Translations under genes and position numbers: made by a program
Shown: in pieces, positions 41,036 to 49,797 of the stretch
Position numbering within the stretch: position 1 is the first letter of the stretch
Layout of the letters: each line of letters begins with the position of its first letter
Assembly: GCA_905182785.1 (NCBI GenBank)
Contig: CAJJDF010000038.1
Coordinates: 1-64,000, forward strand
Direction: 5' to 3'
DNA from: an uncultured Flavobacteriales bacterium
Lineage (GTDB): Bacteria > Bacteroidota > Bacteroidia > Flavobacteriales_D > CAJJDF01
DNA: 64,000 bases
Notes under the pieces: generated by a model
Databases searched by the model: none
Told to the model about the DNA's origin: nothing
The model's input: the letters and a program-made list of their open reading frames with translations, nothing else

Positions 41036-43390
41036 TTAAAATTTAAAGTTATAAGCAAAAGAAGGAATGAAACCAAACAACCCTGGTTGTTCGTATTTGT
41101 ATCCTCCATTTTCCGTAGCCACAATATTTACTCTATAAGGTTGTGCTTGATTATACAGATTATAGCATCCAATATGCCATTCGCCTGTTACGTATTTTTT
41201 CTTTTTGTTTCCAAATAATCTATTCTTCCTTCCTTGCAACACAAAGTTTAAATCTAACCTGTGAGAAGACGACATTTGTACTTCGTTTCTTGCGGTGTAG
41301 ATTGGAATTACATCAACTCCTGTAAGTGTTGGATTAGGCATAAAATATTGCCCGTTTTGAGCTGTAAATCGCGATCCTGTTTGGTAAACCCAAACTGCAG
41401 AAGCTGCCCATCTTTTGGATATTTTGTAAGTCATAACTACAGAGCCAGTATGTCTTCTGTCGTATTTTGCCCAGTATTTTTCACCTCCGTTCAATTCCTC
41501 AAAATCCCTAGTTGCCCAAGATAATGTGTAAGCAATCCAACCTGTAAATTTCCCTCTTTCTTTTTTTATCATTAACTCCAATCCCCAAGCATCCCCAGTT
41601 CCTTGAATCAATTCACTTTCAAAATCATTATTCAATACCAGACTTGCCCCTTCTCTATATTCTATTAAGTTTTGTAACCATTTGTAATACACCTCTGCCG
41701 AGAAAGCTAATTTATGTTTATTGAATAAATGGTTGTAACCAACTGCAACTTGATCCGATATTTGCGGTTTGATGTTTTCGGTAATTGGATACCATAAATC
41801 GGTAGGCAAAGCAATGGATGAGTTAGAAACTCTATGCATGTACTGTTTCATTCTGGAGTAACTCACTTTTAATGCATCAAATTCATTCAGCATCATTCTT
41901 GCTGCCAATCTTGGCTCCAGTCCTGTATAGAACTTCCCCTTTACCGTACTTCCTGTGATTCTTAATCCATAATTAATTTTAAAAATTGGGTTCAATTCTT
42001 GTTCCACATTTCCATACAATGCCATTTCTTGTGTCACCAATTTTTTACCCGTACTACTTCCTAAAAAATCTGAAATATCTCCTTGGGTAGATACGATATT
42101 GGGTCTAAAAGCATGATTTGTAATCGCTCCTCCAAACTTAACTTTCACCTCGGGTGATTTAAAATAATCGAAATCTATTTTTGCACCAAAATCAACTACA
42201 TTGGAACTAATAATCAGACTGTTATTTGCAATATTACCAAATATTTCATAATCAAAATTTGTGTTGATTAACGAAAGGTTTGAAAATAATTTGGGATTAT
42301 AAATGTGATTCCATCTGATTGTATTGGTCCAGTTTCCTAAATCAAAGCCAAAATCAAAGGCAGAACCAGAACCGTTTTCGCTTGAGTCATTTTTTGTTTT
42401 GTCGTTCCCACTAGTTCCATCTTCTCCAAAAGCTAAGACATCTTTTCCATAATACATACTATAGAAAATTCTATCTTTTTTAGTTATTTGATAATTTGCT
42501 TTTACATTAAGATCATAAAAATAATAAGGTAAATTAGTTCCTACTAGATTCAACACTTTATCAATGTAGGTTCTTCTTCCTGCAATCAGGATACTTCCTT
42601 TTTCTTTTTGAATCGGCATTTCTAAAGTTAACCTAGACGATAATAAGCCTACACCTCCAGAACCGTGAAACTTCGAGTCATTTCCCTCTCTCATTCTTAT
42701 ATCCAATACCGAAGATAATCTGCCTCCATATTGCGAAGGAAAAGCTCCTTTTATAATTGTCATGTCCTTTATAGCTTCTGGATTGAAAACCGAAAAGAAA
42801 CCAAATAAATGACCAATGTTATACACAATTGCTTCATCCAAAATTACCAGGTTTTGATCGGCATCTCCTCCTCTCACAAACATTCCAGTCCCTCCTTCTG
42901 TTCCTCCTTGTACACCTGGTAACAATTGAGCTATTTTAATTATATCTACTTCGCCCCCAATAGATGGCAATGTTTTCATTTGTTCTATATCAAGATTTTC
43001 GGTACTCATTGTAGTACTTTTTAGCTCTTCTATTTCTTTAGATTGTGTTGCTTCTACATTGAACTCTGCTAGGGTTGTACTGGTAGATCTAAGTCGGATA
43101 TTTAAAGTGACATCTGAACTGATGTCTATTTCTTTTTCCATTTTTTTATATCCTGTGAAGGAAAAAAATACTGTTACTTTCCCGTCTTTTATGTCTTTGG
43201 GAGAAATTGATAAGGAATAAAAACCGTAAACATTACTGGAGGTTGATTTTGTAGAACCTTTTACATAAACAAGAGTAAAAGGTAAAACTTCTCCGTTTTC
43301 CTTGTCAGCAATTTTTCCACTAATCGTTTGTGAAAATGAAAATTGCGCAAGAGCTAAAAGAAAAAATAACGAAAGTTTTAAGTGTTTCAT
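41036..43390 (-). CDS. TonB-dependent receptor with N-terminal carboxypeptidase-regulatory-like domain
   Basis: ISGKIADKENGEVLPFTLVYVKGSTKSTSSNVYGFYSLSI; plug domain ...LPSIGGEVDIIKIAQLLPGVQGGTEGGTGMFVRGGDADQNLVILDEA; C-terminal aromatic F. Confidence 0.93.
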   Translation of the reverse strand: MKHLKLSLFFLLALAQFSFSQTISGKIADKENGEVLPFTLVYVKGSTKSTSSNVYGFYSLSISPKDIKDGKVTVFFSFTGYKKMEKEIDISSDVTLNIRLRSTSTTLAEFNVEATQSKEIEELKSTTMSTENLDIEQMKTLPSIGGEVDIIKIAQLLPGVQGGTEGGTGMFVRGGDADQNLVILDEAIVYNIGHLFGFFSVFNPEAIKDMTIIKGAFPSQYGGRLSSVLDIRMREGNDSKFHGSGGVGLLSSRLTLEMPIQKEKGSILIAGRRTYIDKVLNLVGTNLPYYFYDLNVKANYQITKKDRIFYSMYYGKDVLAFGEDGTSGNDKTKNDSSENGSGSAFDFGFDLGNWTNTIRWNHIYNPKLFSNLSLINTNFDYEIFGNIANNSLIISSNVVDFGAKIDFDYFKSPEVKVKFGGAITNHAFRPNIVSTQGDISDFLGSSTGKKLVTQEMALYGNVEQELNPIFKINYGLRITGSTVKGKFYTGLEPRLAARMMLNEFDALKVSYSRMKQYMHRVSNSSIALPTDLWYPITENIKPQISDQVAVGYNHLFNKHKLAFSAEVYYKWLQNLIEYREGASLVLNNDFESELIQGTGDAWGLELMIKKERGKFTGWIAYTLSWATRDFEELNGGEKYWAKYDRRHTGSVVMTYKISKRWAASAVWVYQTGSRFTAQNGQYFMPNPTLTGVDVIPIYTARNEVQMSSSHRLDLNFVLQGRKNRLFGNKKKKYVTGEWHIGCYNLYNQAQPYRVNIVATENGGYKYEQPGLFGFIPSFAYNFKF

Positions 43391-43492
43391 AAGGTTTTTT
43401 TTGAATTTATTTCTTGACTCTTATAAAAGTAAAAATAGTTAGGTGATATTGAATAGCTCTTAACGATTATTAACAAACAATATTTCAATAGT

Positions 43493-43561
43493 ATGAAAAA
43501 GCCTCTAATATTAGTAACCAATGATGATAGGATAATAAAACTATATGCAATAAGCATGATT
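43493..43561 (+). pseudogene. Relic of a surE (5'-nucleotidase SurE) N-terminus
   Basis: ATG at 43493 translates MKKPLILVTNDDRIIKLYAISMI; the first 12 residues plus I14 match the SurE start MKKPLILVTNDDGI; the rest of the gene is absent. Confidence 0.6.
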
Positions 43562-43625
43562 TTTTCATATCATACAACCTCAAAAAGTTTTTTTTATTGC
43601 CTGATTTATTAAAAATAACATCTAC

Positions 43626-43770
43626 TTAAAAAGTCTCAATTTCTTGAATCAGATAAATTATAAATTCATTATCAAAAATCCTTTTTTTAAAATTGTCTTT
43701 ATAATCTTTTTGAGAAAAAGAAAATGAAACCAATAGCAGGAACAATAGAAATAAAATTATTATTTTTCAT
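43626..43770 (-). pseudogene. Frameshifted small secreted-protein ORF
   Basis: Removing one A from ATGAAAAATA gives MKIIILFLLFLLLVSFSFSQKDYKDNFKKRIFDNEFIIYLIQEIETF*, a near-ideal signal peptide plus short mature part. Confidence 0.4.
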
Positions 43771-43860
43771 ACTATTATAACCTGTATTTGGTGATTTTGT
43801 TAAATAATTTATTTAAAAAAAGCATTATTTTAATTTTCAATAAGTCTAAATTATAAATCT

Positions 43861-43868
43861 TATATTTG
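43861..43868 (+). promoter_or_regulatory. Bacteroidota -7 element upstream of PNGase F-like gene
   Basis: TATATTTG 30 nt upstream of ATG 43899. Confidence 0.45.
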
Positions 43869-43898
43869 TTTTTAGTAAATGAAAACAGACAATTTCAC

Positions 43899-44957
43899 AT
43901 GAAAAAAATTATTATTTTATCCCTAACTTCAATTTTTCTTATTTCTTATATTGCTTCTTGTAAAAAAGAAACCACAACTGAGCCAGATTCTAAACCTTGG
44001 GATGGTTTAGAAGGACAAGTAAAGGATTTCACAACTTTTGATAATGAAAGATTAGCATTTGGAGGTGGTAATAACCAAACATCTGAAAAAACTTTTAATT
44101 TACATGAGGTGCCTAATAATGTTAAGAACATTAAAATGTACATTAAGCTGGAGTGTCCAACAGGTGGTTGTAATGCTTGGGATGTGTATGCAAATATTAA
44201 AGTGAAAGATATTTCATCTGGAGAATGGTATGAAATAGGTAGATATATAACTCCTTATGGTGTTGATAATTCTGCTTTTCCAGATGGGTATGAAATTGAT
44301 GTAACCGACTTTAAATTTCAACTATCTGGAGCAACAGAGTTAAGAGCAAGAATAGAAACTTGGGGAGCGGATGGATGGAATTTGACCGTGAATTTTAAAT
44401 ATACTCTTGGTCAGCCGGATTATGAATATTATGCCGTGAATGATTTGATGAAATATGATGAGTGGTCTACTTCTGGAGTCCCTTACGGTATTGCTCACAC
44501 AAAAGATTTGACAAGAACAATTACTGTACCTGCAAATTCACAAGAAACTAGTTTGAGAACAATAATATCTGGTTGGGGACATACTAAACCTACAGATACT
44601 GATGGGAGACCGTGTGCAGAATGGTGCTTTAGAACTCACAAAGTAAAAATTGATGGAAACGACAGTTTTAACCACCAAATGGGGTCTTTATCTTGTTCTA
44701 CAAACCCAACTAACAACCAAGCTGGAAATTGGCAACCAGACAGAGCTGGTTGGTGTCCTGGAATGGCTGTACCTTTAAGAATAGATATGTTTACTTCGCC
44801 AAAAGCGGGAAATTCAGTTAGTTTCGAATACTTTTATCAACCTTGGACTAGTAACGGAACTTCAACTTCGGGAACTGTGGGAGCATATTATGCAACCTCT
44901 TGTTTTGTAATTGTAAAAAGTGACACCCCAATAGATAAACCAGTTGTAGTAGACTAA
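43899..44957 (+). CDS. Peptide-N-glycosidase F (PNGase F)-like lipoprotein
   Basis: MKKIIILSLTSIFLISYIASCKKE lipoprotein signal; ECPTGGCNAWDVYANIKVKDISSGEWYEIGRYITPYG, RIETW, RTIISGWGHTKPTDTDGRPCAEWCFRTH, GSLSCSTNPTNNQAGNWQPDRAGWCPGMAVPLRID, SDTPIDKPVV match PNGase F throughout. Start moved from 43866 (TTG inside the -7 element) to ATG 43899. Confidence 0.92.
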   Translation: MKKIIILSLTSIFLISYIASCKKETTTEPDSKPWDGLEGQVKDFTTFDNERLAFGGGNNQTSEKTFNLHEVPNNVKNIKMYIKLECPTGGCNAWDVYANIKVKDISSGEWYEIGRYITPYGVDNSAFPDGYEIDVTDFKFQLSGATELRARIETWGADGWNLTVNFKYTLGQPDYEYYAVNDLMKYDEWSTSGVPYGIAHTKDLTRTITVPANSQETSLRTIISGWGHTKPTDTDGRPCAEWCFRTHKVKIDGNDSFNHQMGSLSCSTNPTNNQAGNWQPDRAGWCPGMAVPLRIDMFTSPKAGNSVSFEYFYQPWTSNGTSTSGTVGAYYATSCFVIVKSDTPIDKPVVVD

Positions 44958-45324
44958 TTCAATTCGTTTTAAAAACTGATACGCATCATTAATAGCTTGA
45001 AATAATAAACCACATTTTCTTTTTGAAATTTTAATTTTGTTCCAATCTTGGAAAGTTCTTGTTTTTTTATTTCGAATCCAATTGTTAACTTAATTCCCAA
45101 AAATAAAATGGCTGATTTTATTACCATTTCTTTTTTGTTCATCCATCTGTTTAAGTTGGGGTAGTATTTCATCTTAAATAAAAAATTAAAGAACTAAATA
45201 AAATGTTTTTAAATATTGATTTCATGAACTAAGTTTTTTAATGTAATTCGTAAGACAAAAAAATTAACGATAAAAGTCATAGAAAATTTTCTTAAATCAA
45301 CTTTACATTTAATAAACAAAAAGG

Positions 45325-45332
45325 TACATTTG
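45325..45332 (+). promoter_or_regulatory. Bacteroidota -7 element
   Basis: TACATTTG 20 nt upstream of ATG 45353. Confidence 0.4.
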
Positions 45333-45352
45333 AAGTGTAAAAAAATCAAACT

Positions 45353-46492
45353 ATGAATTTCGAATTATCAGAAGAACAATTAGCTGTACAGCAAGCAGCT
45401 AGAGATTTTGCTCAAAACTCTTGTAAACCAGGTGTTATTGAAAGAGATAGAGAACAAAGATTCCCTGCAGAACAAATAAAAGAACTAGGAGAGCTAGGAT
45501 TTTTGGGAATGATGACTAAGCCAGAAAATGGTGGAAGTGGAATGGATACAGTTTCTTACGCAATTGCAATGGAAGAGATTTCTAAAGTAGATGCTTCTGT
45601 ATCAGTTGTTGTTTCTGTTAATAATTCATTAGTATGTTACGGTTTAGAACAATACGCTAACGAAGAACAAAAGAAAAAATACCTACAACCCCTTGCAAGA
45701 GGAGAAAAAATTGGTGCTTTTTGTTTGTCTGAGCCAGAAGCAGGATCAGATGCAACTTCGCAAAGAACTACTGCAATAGATATGGGAGACCATTATTTAC
45801 TAAATGGAACAAAAAACTGGATTACAAATGGAAACTCTGCTTCTACTTATTTAGTAATTGCACAAACTGATGCCGAAAAAGGTCACAGAGGAATTAATAC
45901 TCTTATTGTTGAAAAAGGAATGCCCGGTTTTGAAGTTGGAGCTAAAGAAGATAAATTAGGAATTAGAGGAAGTGATACACATACTTTAACTTTTACGGAT
46001 GTAAAGGTTCCTAAAGAGAATAGAATTGGAGAAGATGGATTTGGTTTCAAATTTGCAATGTCTACTTTATCTGGAGGAAGAATAGGAATTGCTGCACAAG
46101 CATTAGGAATTGCTGCTGGAGCTTATGAGTTAGCTCTTCAATACTCTAAAGAAAGAGAAACTTTTGGAAAACCAATTCATCAACATCAAGCAATTGCATT
46201 TAAATTAGCTGATATGGCTACAGAAATTGAAGCTGCACGATTATTAGTGTACAAAGCTGCTTGGATGAAAGACCAAGGAATGGATTACACAGAAGCTTCT
46301 GCAATGGCAAAATTATATGCCTCTAAAGTTGCAATGGAAGTAACGGTTGAAGCTGTACAAGTACATGGTGGATACGGATTCGTAAAAGAATACCACGTAG
46401 AAAGATTAATGAGAGATGCTAAAATCACTCAAATTTATGAAGGAACTTCTGAAATACAAAAAATTGTAATTTCTAGAAGTATTTTGAAATAA
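45353..46492 (+). CDS. Acyl-CoA dehydrogenase (short-chain type)
   Basis: FCLSEPEAGSDATSQRTTA; GTKNWITNG; LGIRGSDTHTLTF; VQVHGGYGFVKEYHVERLMRDAKITQIYEGTSEIQKIVISR. Confidence 0.95.
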   Translation: MNFELSEEQLAVQQAARDFAQNSCKPGVIERDREQRFPAEQIKELGELGFLGMMTKPENGGSGMDTVSYAIAMEEISKVDASVSVVVSVNNSLVCYGLEQYANEEQKKKYLQPLARGEKIGAFCLSEPEAGSDATSQRTTAIDMGDHYLLNGTKNWITNGNSASTYLVIAQTDAEKGHRGINTLIVEKGMPGFEVGAKEDKLGIRGSDTHTLTFTDVKVPKENRIGEDGFGFKFAMSTLSGGRIGIAAQALGIAAGAYELALQYSKERETFGKPIHQHQAIAFKLADMATEIEAARLLVYKAAWMKDQGMDYTEASAMAKLYASKVAMEVTVEAVQVHGGYGFVKEYHVERLMRDAKITQIYEGTSEIQKIVISRSILK

Positions 46493-46517
46493 AAAACTTA
46501 ACTTACAAGTAATTAAT

Positions 46518-46549
46518 AAAAACATCTCGGGTTTTCGGGATGTTTTTTT
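46518..46549 (+). terminator. Rho-independent terminator
   Basis: AAAACATC-tcgggttttcgg-GATGTTTT followed by T-run, 26 nt after the stop codon. Confidence 0.75.
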
Positions 46550-46569
46550 ATGACTAAAACTAAAATATT

Positions 46570-47259
46570 ATGAGAAGAAATGCAGAAAATAAAGAATGGA
46601 ACGAGATAAAAACAAATGACAGTTGGGCAATTTTTAAAATCATGGCTGAGTTTGTTGAAGGATACGAAAAAATGTCAAAAATAGGACCTTGTGTTTCTGT
46701 ATTTGGATCGGCAAGAACGAAAGAAGACAACAAATATTACCAGTTAGCTGAAGAAGTCTCGTACTTACTTACACAAAACAATTACGGAGTTATTACTGGT
46801 GGAGGACCCGGAATTATGGAAGCCGGTAACCGTGGAGCAAGACGTGGAGCAGGAATTTCTGTAGGATTAAATATCGAATTACCCTTTGAACAATCTTCAA
46901 ATGAATACATTGATGCAGACAAATCAATCGATTTTGATTATTTCTTTGTTCGTAAAGTAATGTTTGTGAAGTATGCTCAAGGATTTATTGCATTGCCAGG
47001 TGGTTTTGGAACTTTAGACGAATTATTTGAAGCATTGACATTAATCCAAACTAAAAAAATTGGAATATTTCCAATTATATTAATGGGAAGTGAATACTGG
47101 AAAGGAATGATTCACTGGATTAAGCAAACTATGCTTGGAGAAGAAAATAACATTAGCTCAGAAGACATGAACTTCATACAAATTGTAGATACTCCTCAAG
47201 AAGCTGTAGATATAATTAACAAATTTTATAACAACAATAAATTGAGACCAAATTTCTAA
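46570..47259 (+). CDS. LOG family protein (TIGR00730; putative lysine decarboxylase/cytokinin riboside phosphoribohydrolase-like)
   Basis: VSVFGSARTKEDN; VITGGGPGIMEAGNRGA; ALPGGFGTLDELFEALTLIQT (PGGxGTxxE). Confidence 0.92.
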   Translation: MRRNAENKEWNEIKTNDSWAIFKIMAEFVEGYEKMSKIGPCVSVFGSARTKEDNKYYQLAEEVSYLLTQNNYGVITGGGPGIMEAGNRGARRGAGISVGLNIELPFEQSSNEYIDADKSIDFDYFFVRKVMFVKYAQGFIALPGGFGTLDELFEALTLIQTKKIGIFPIILMGSEYWKGMIHWIKQTMLGEENNISSEDMNFIQIVDTPQEAVDIINKFYNNNKLRPNF

Positions 47260-47264
47260 TCTAA

Positions 47265-47723
47265 ATGATAAAGAAACTTCTGATATTTTTAGTGCTCAAT
47301 TTTATTGCTTTAGCAATTGGTGGTTTATTTACTGGTTCTGGAGTTTCTTCGAATTGGTATCAAGAACTAAATAAAGCTCCCTGGACTCCGCCCGGTTGGG
47401 TTTTTGGAGTAGCTTGGACTTTTATCATGGTTGCTTTTTCATTTTTCATGGCGTTTTGGTGGGAAATAGCCGAACACAAAAAAGGAGTGGCTATACTCTT
47501 TGGAATCCAATGGATTTTGAATGTCAGTTGGAATCCTATTTTTTTTTATGCTCAGCAAGTAATTCTTGGATTACTCGTCATTACTTCTCTCACTGTTCTT
47601 GTAAGCTATTTATTCTTTGGAAACTGGAAAAAACTAAGAATTAAAATTGTATTTATCCTACCGTATTTGATTTGGTTAGTCATTGCTACTTCCCTTAATG
47701 CATATATTATATTTAATAATTAA
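47265..47723 (+). CDS. TspO/MBR family protein
   Basis: WYQELNKAPWTPPGWVFGVAWTFIMVAFSFFM; ILNVSWNPIFF; multi-TM. Confidence 0.92.
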   Translation: MIKKLLIFLVLNFIALAIGGLFTGSGVSSNWYQELNKAPWTPPGWVFGVAWTFIMVAFSFFMAFWWEIAEHKKGVAILFGIQWILNVSWNPIFFYAQQVILGLLVITSLTVLVSYLFFGNWKKLRIKIVFILPYLIWLVIATSLNAYIIFNN

Positions 47724-49007
47724 ATGAAAAAATCTATTTTTTGGTTCCGTAGAGATTTAAGATTAGAAGATAACATTGGTTTGTTTCAAGCGCTTTCTCA
47801 GCCTAACACTGTACAACCTATTTTTATTTTTGATGAAGCTATTTTAGATGAATTGCCAAAGGATGATCCCCGAGTTAATTTTATCTACAGTAACTTATTC
47901 CAGATAAATCAAATACTTACTAAAAATGGTTCTTCCCTTTTAATTTTGAAAGGAAAACCAGAAGAAATTTGGAAACAATTAATTGAAAAACATGAAATTG
48001 AATCAGTTTTCTTTAACAAGGATTACGAACCCTATGCTAGGAAAAGAGATGAGAAAATCATTCAATTATTATCCAAAAATAATATTAAGTGTTCTGTTTT
48101 TAAAGACTCTGTCATTCACGAAGAAAATGATGTCCTGAAAAAAGACGGGACTCCTTATACTGTTTATACTCCTTACAAAAACAAATGGCTAGAGTATTAT
48201 ACTCCCAAAGAATTACTACCACCTATTTCATTTGAGAATTTTAATAAATCGGATCATCAATTCCCTTCTATGAAGGAATTAGATTTTGAAAAATCAACCA
48301 TTCAAGTCCAAGATTTTAAATTATCTCACCTCTCTACTTATGGAGAAACGAGAAACTTTCCTGAGTTAGATTCTACAAGTTACTTGGGTCCTCACTTGCG
48401 TTTTGGCACTTTAAGTGTTAGGCAAGTGATTGCACAATCTAAAAACACCCGAGACGAAGTATTTTTGAGTGAACTAATTTGGAGAGAGTTTTTTACGCAA
48501 ATATTATTTCATTTCCCTAAAGTTGTTACCCGTAATTTTCGCGCTAAATATGATGGAATAAAATGGAGAAATAACGAACAAGATTTTAAAAAATGGTGCA
48601 ATGGAAATACTGGTTACCCAATGGTAGACGCAGGAATGCGTCAATTGAATGAAACGGGTTACATGCACAACAGAGTGAGAATGGTAACTGCTAGCTTTTT
48701 GGTGAAGCATTTACTCATAGATTGGACTTGGGGAGAAGCTTATTTTGCAAAAAAATTATTAGATTTTGAACTGGCTTCGAACAATGGAAACTGGCAATGG
48801 TCGGCAGGGACTGGTTGTGATGCAGCTCCTTATTTTAGGATTTTTAATCCAATAGAGCAATTAAGAAAATTCGATAAGAATCAAGTCTACATCAAACAAT
48901 GGATTCCCGAATTATTGTCTGGGAACTATGCATTACCAATGGTAGAGCATAAAATGGCAAGAGTAAGAGCATTGGATACTTACAAAGAAGGAATTGAAAA
49001 TAACTAA
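47724..49007 (+). CDS. Cryptochrome/deoxyribodipyrimidine photolyase
   Basis: IFWFRRDLRLEDNIGL; FELASNNGNWQWSAGTGCDAAPYFRIFNP; MRQLNETGYMHNRVRMVTASFLVKHLLIDW. Confidence 0.95.
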   Translation: MKKSIFWFRRDLRLEDNIGLFQALSQPNTVQPIFIFDEAILDELPKDDPRVNFIYSNLFQINQILTKNGSSLLILKGKPEEIWKQLIEKHEIESVFFNKDYEPYARKRDEKIIQLLSKNNIKCSVFKDSVIHEENDVLKKDGTPYTVYTPYKNKWLEYYTPKELLPPISFENFNKSDHQFPSMKELDFEKSTIQVQDFKLSHLSTYGETRNFPELDSTSYLGPHLRFGTLSVRQVIAQSKNTRDEVFLSELIWREFFTQILFHFPKVVTRNFRAKYDGIKWRNNEQDFKKWCNGNTGYPMVDAGMRQLNETGYMHNRVRMVTASFLVKHLLIDWTWGEAYFAKKLLDFELASNNGNWQWSAGTGCDAAPYFRIFNPIEQLRKFDKNQVYIKQWIPELLSGNYALPMVEHKMARVRALDTYKEGIENN

Positions 49008-49042
49008 TCTTGTTGGCAAATACCAACATTATAAACCAATGA

Positions 49043-49299
49043 GAAATTCCTCCTGCTTATGGTATTTGCCCTAATTATCGACCTGATAGCTTTTGGGTAA
49101 ACTATCATGCATTAAGTATTGGAGGAAAAAGAAAAGATATTACAAAGCAAGATTTATTAAGTTTATCTAAAGAAATGAATATAAAAAAGCAGATAAAATA
49201 ATAACTGAAGTTAATATAACATTCCAGAATTGGGAGAGTTAAGTCAATAAATTGGATATGAATACTAAATTAAGAGATTCTATAAAAGGATTTAATTAA
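49043..49299 (+). pseudogene. Degraded HipA-family kinase/toxin C-terminal fragment
   Basis: EIPPAYGICPNYRPDSFWVNYHALSIGGKRKDITKQDLLSLSKEMNIKK, frameshift at ~49182-49190, then ADKIITEVNITFQNWES, TAA at 49240, then VNKLDMNTKLRDSIKGFN*; matches the C-terminal end of HipA-like proteins. Confidence 0.75.
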
Positions 49300-49784
49300 A
49301 TCCAACTCCCTTCAATTGGCCTTTCCCAATCGTTCAAGAATTGTTCTTTTGATGCTATTAATCCATTATAAAAAGTAGTTGATTTGGCTATTTCTCCTGC
49401 AGCAATTTTATTTCTTAATTCAATAAATGGCAAAGTAATAATTGATCCTTCATGATTAATAGCTACCAACATTCTATCCATTAATTTTACTTCCAAAATT
49501 TGTTCTAATTCTTTAATGAAGTTTAACGAAGAATCTTGTGCTCTTCCACACATTGTATCTTCTGTATCGGCAAATATGGCAATGAATCTACTGTGAAGAA
49601 TCTGAATTGTTCCTTTTACTAATTTGCCGTGCGAATCCCATTGTGACAAGAATACTTCCGAATATTTTTCAATATCCAACAATTGAGTTTCTGTAAAATC
49701 TTGGTTACTGGTGTAAACCCAAGCCTTTGCTTCGTTTTCTATTTCAGTGAAATCAGCTCCTAAGTTTATGTTTGTTTCTGTCAT
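49296..49784 (-). CDS. Conserved hypothetical protein (in Bacteroidota often labelled 'ABC transporter ATPase', no Walker motifs seen)
   Basis: 163 aa ORF from ATG 49784 (MTETNINLGADFTEIENEAKAWVYTSNQDF) in operon with Fe-S proteins. Confidence 0.6.
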   Translation of the reverse strand: MTETNINLGADFTEIENEAKAWVYTSNQDFTETQLLDIEKYSEVFLSQWDSHGKLVKGTIQILHSRFIAIFADTEDTMCGRAQDSSLNFIKELEQILEVKLMDRMLVAINHEGSIITLPFIELRNKIAAGEIAKSTTFYNGLIASKEQFLNDWERPIEGSWI

Positions 49785-49797
49785 TTTGTTCTCTTTT

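Noticed and set aside
44969-45172. 67-aa minus-strand ORF MKYYPNLNRWMNKKE...
   Set aside because: No signal peptide, no family resemblance, no clear promoter; cannot be distinguished from chance in AT-rich DNA.
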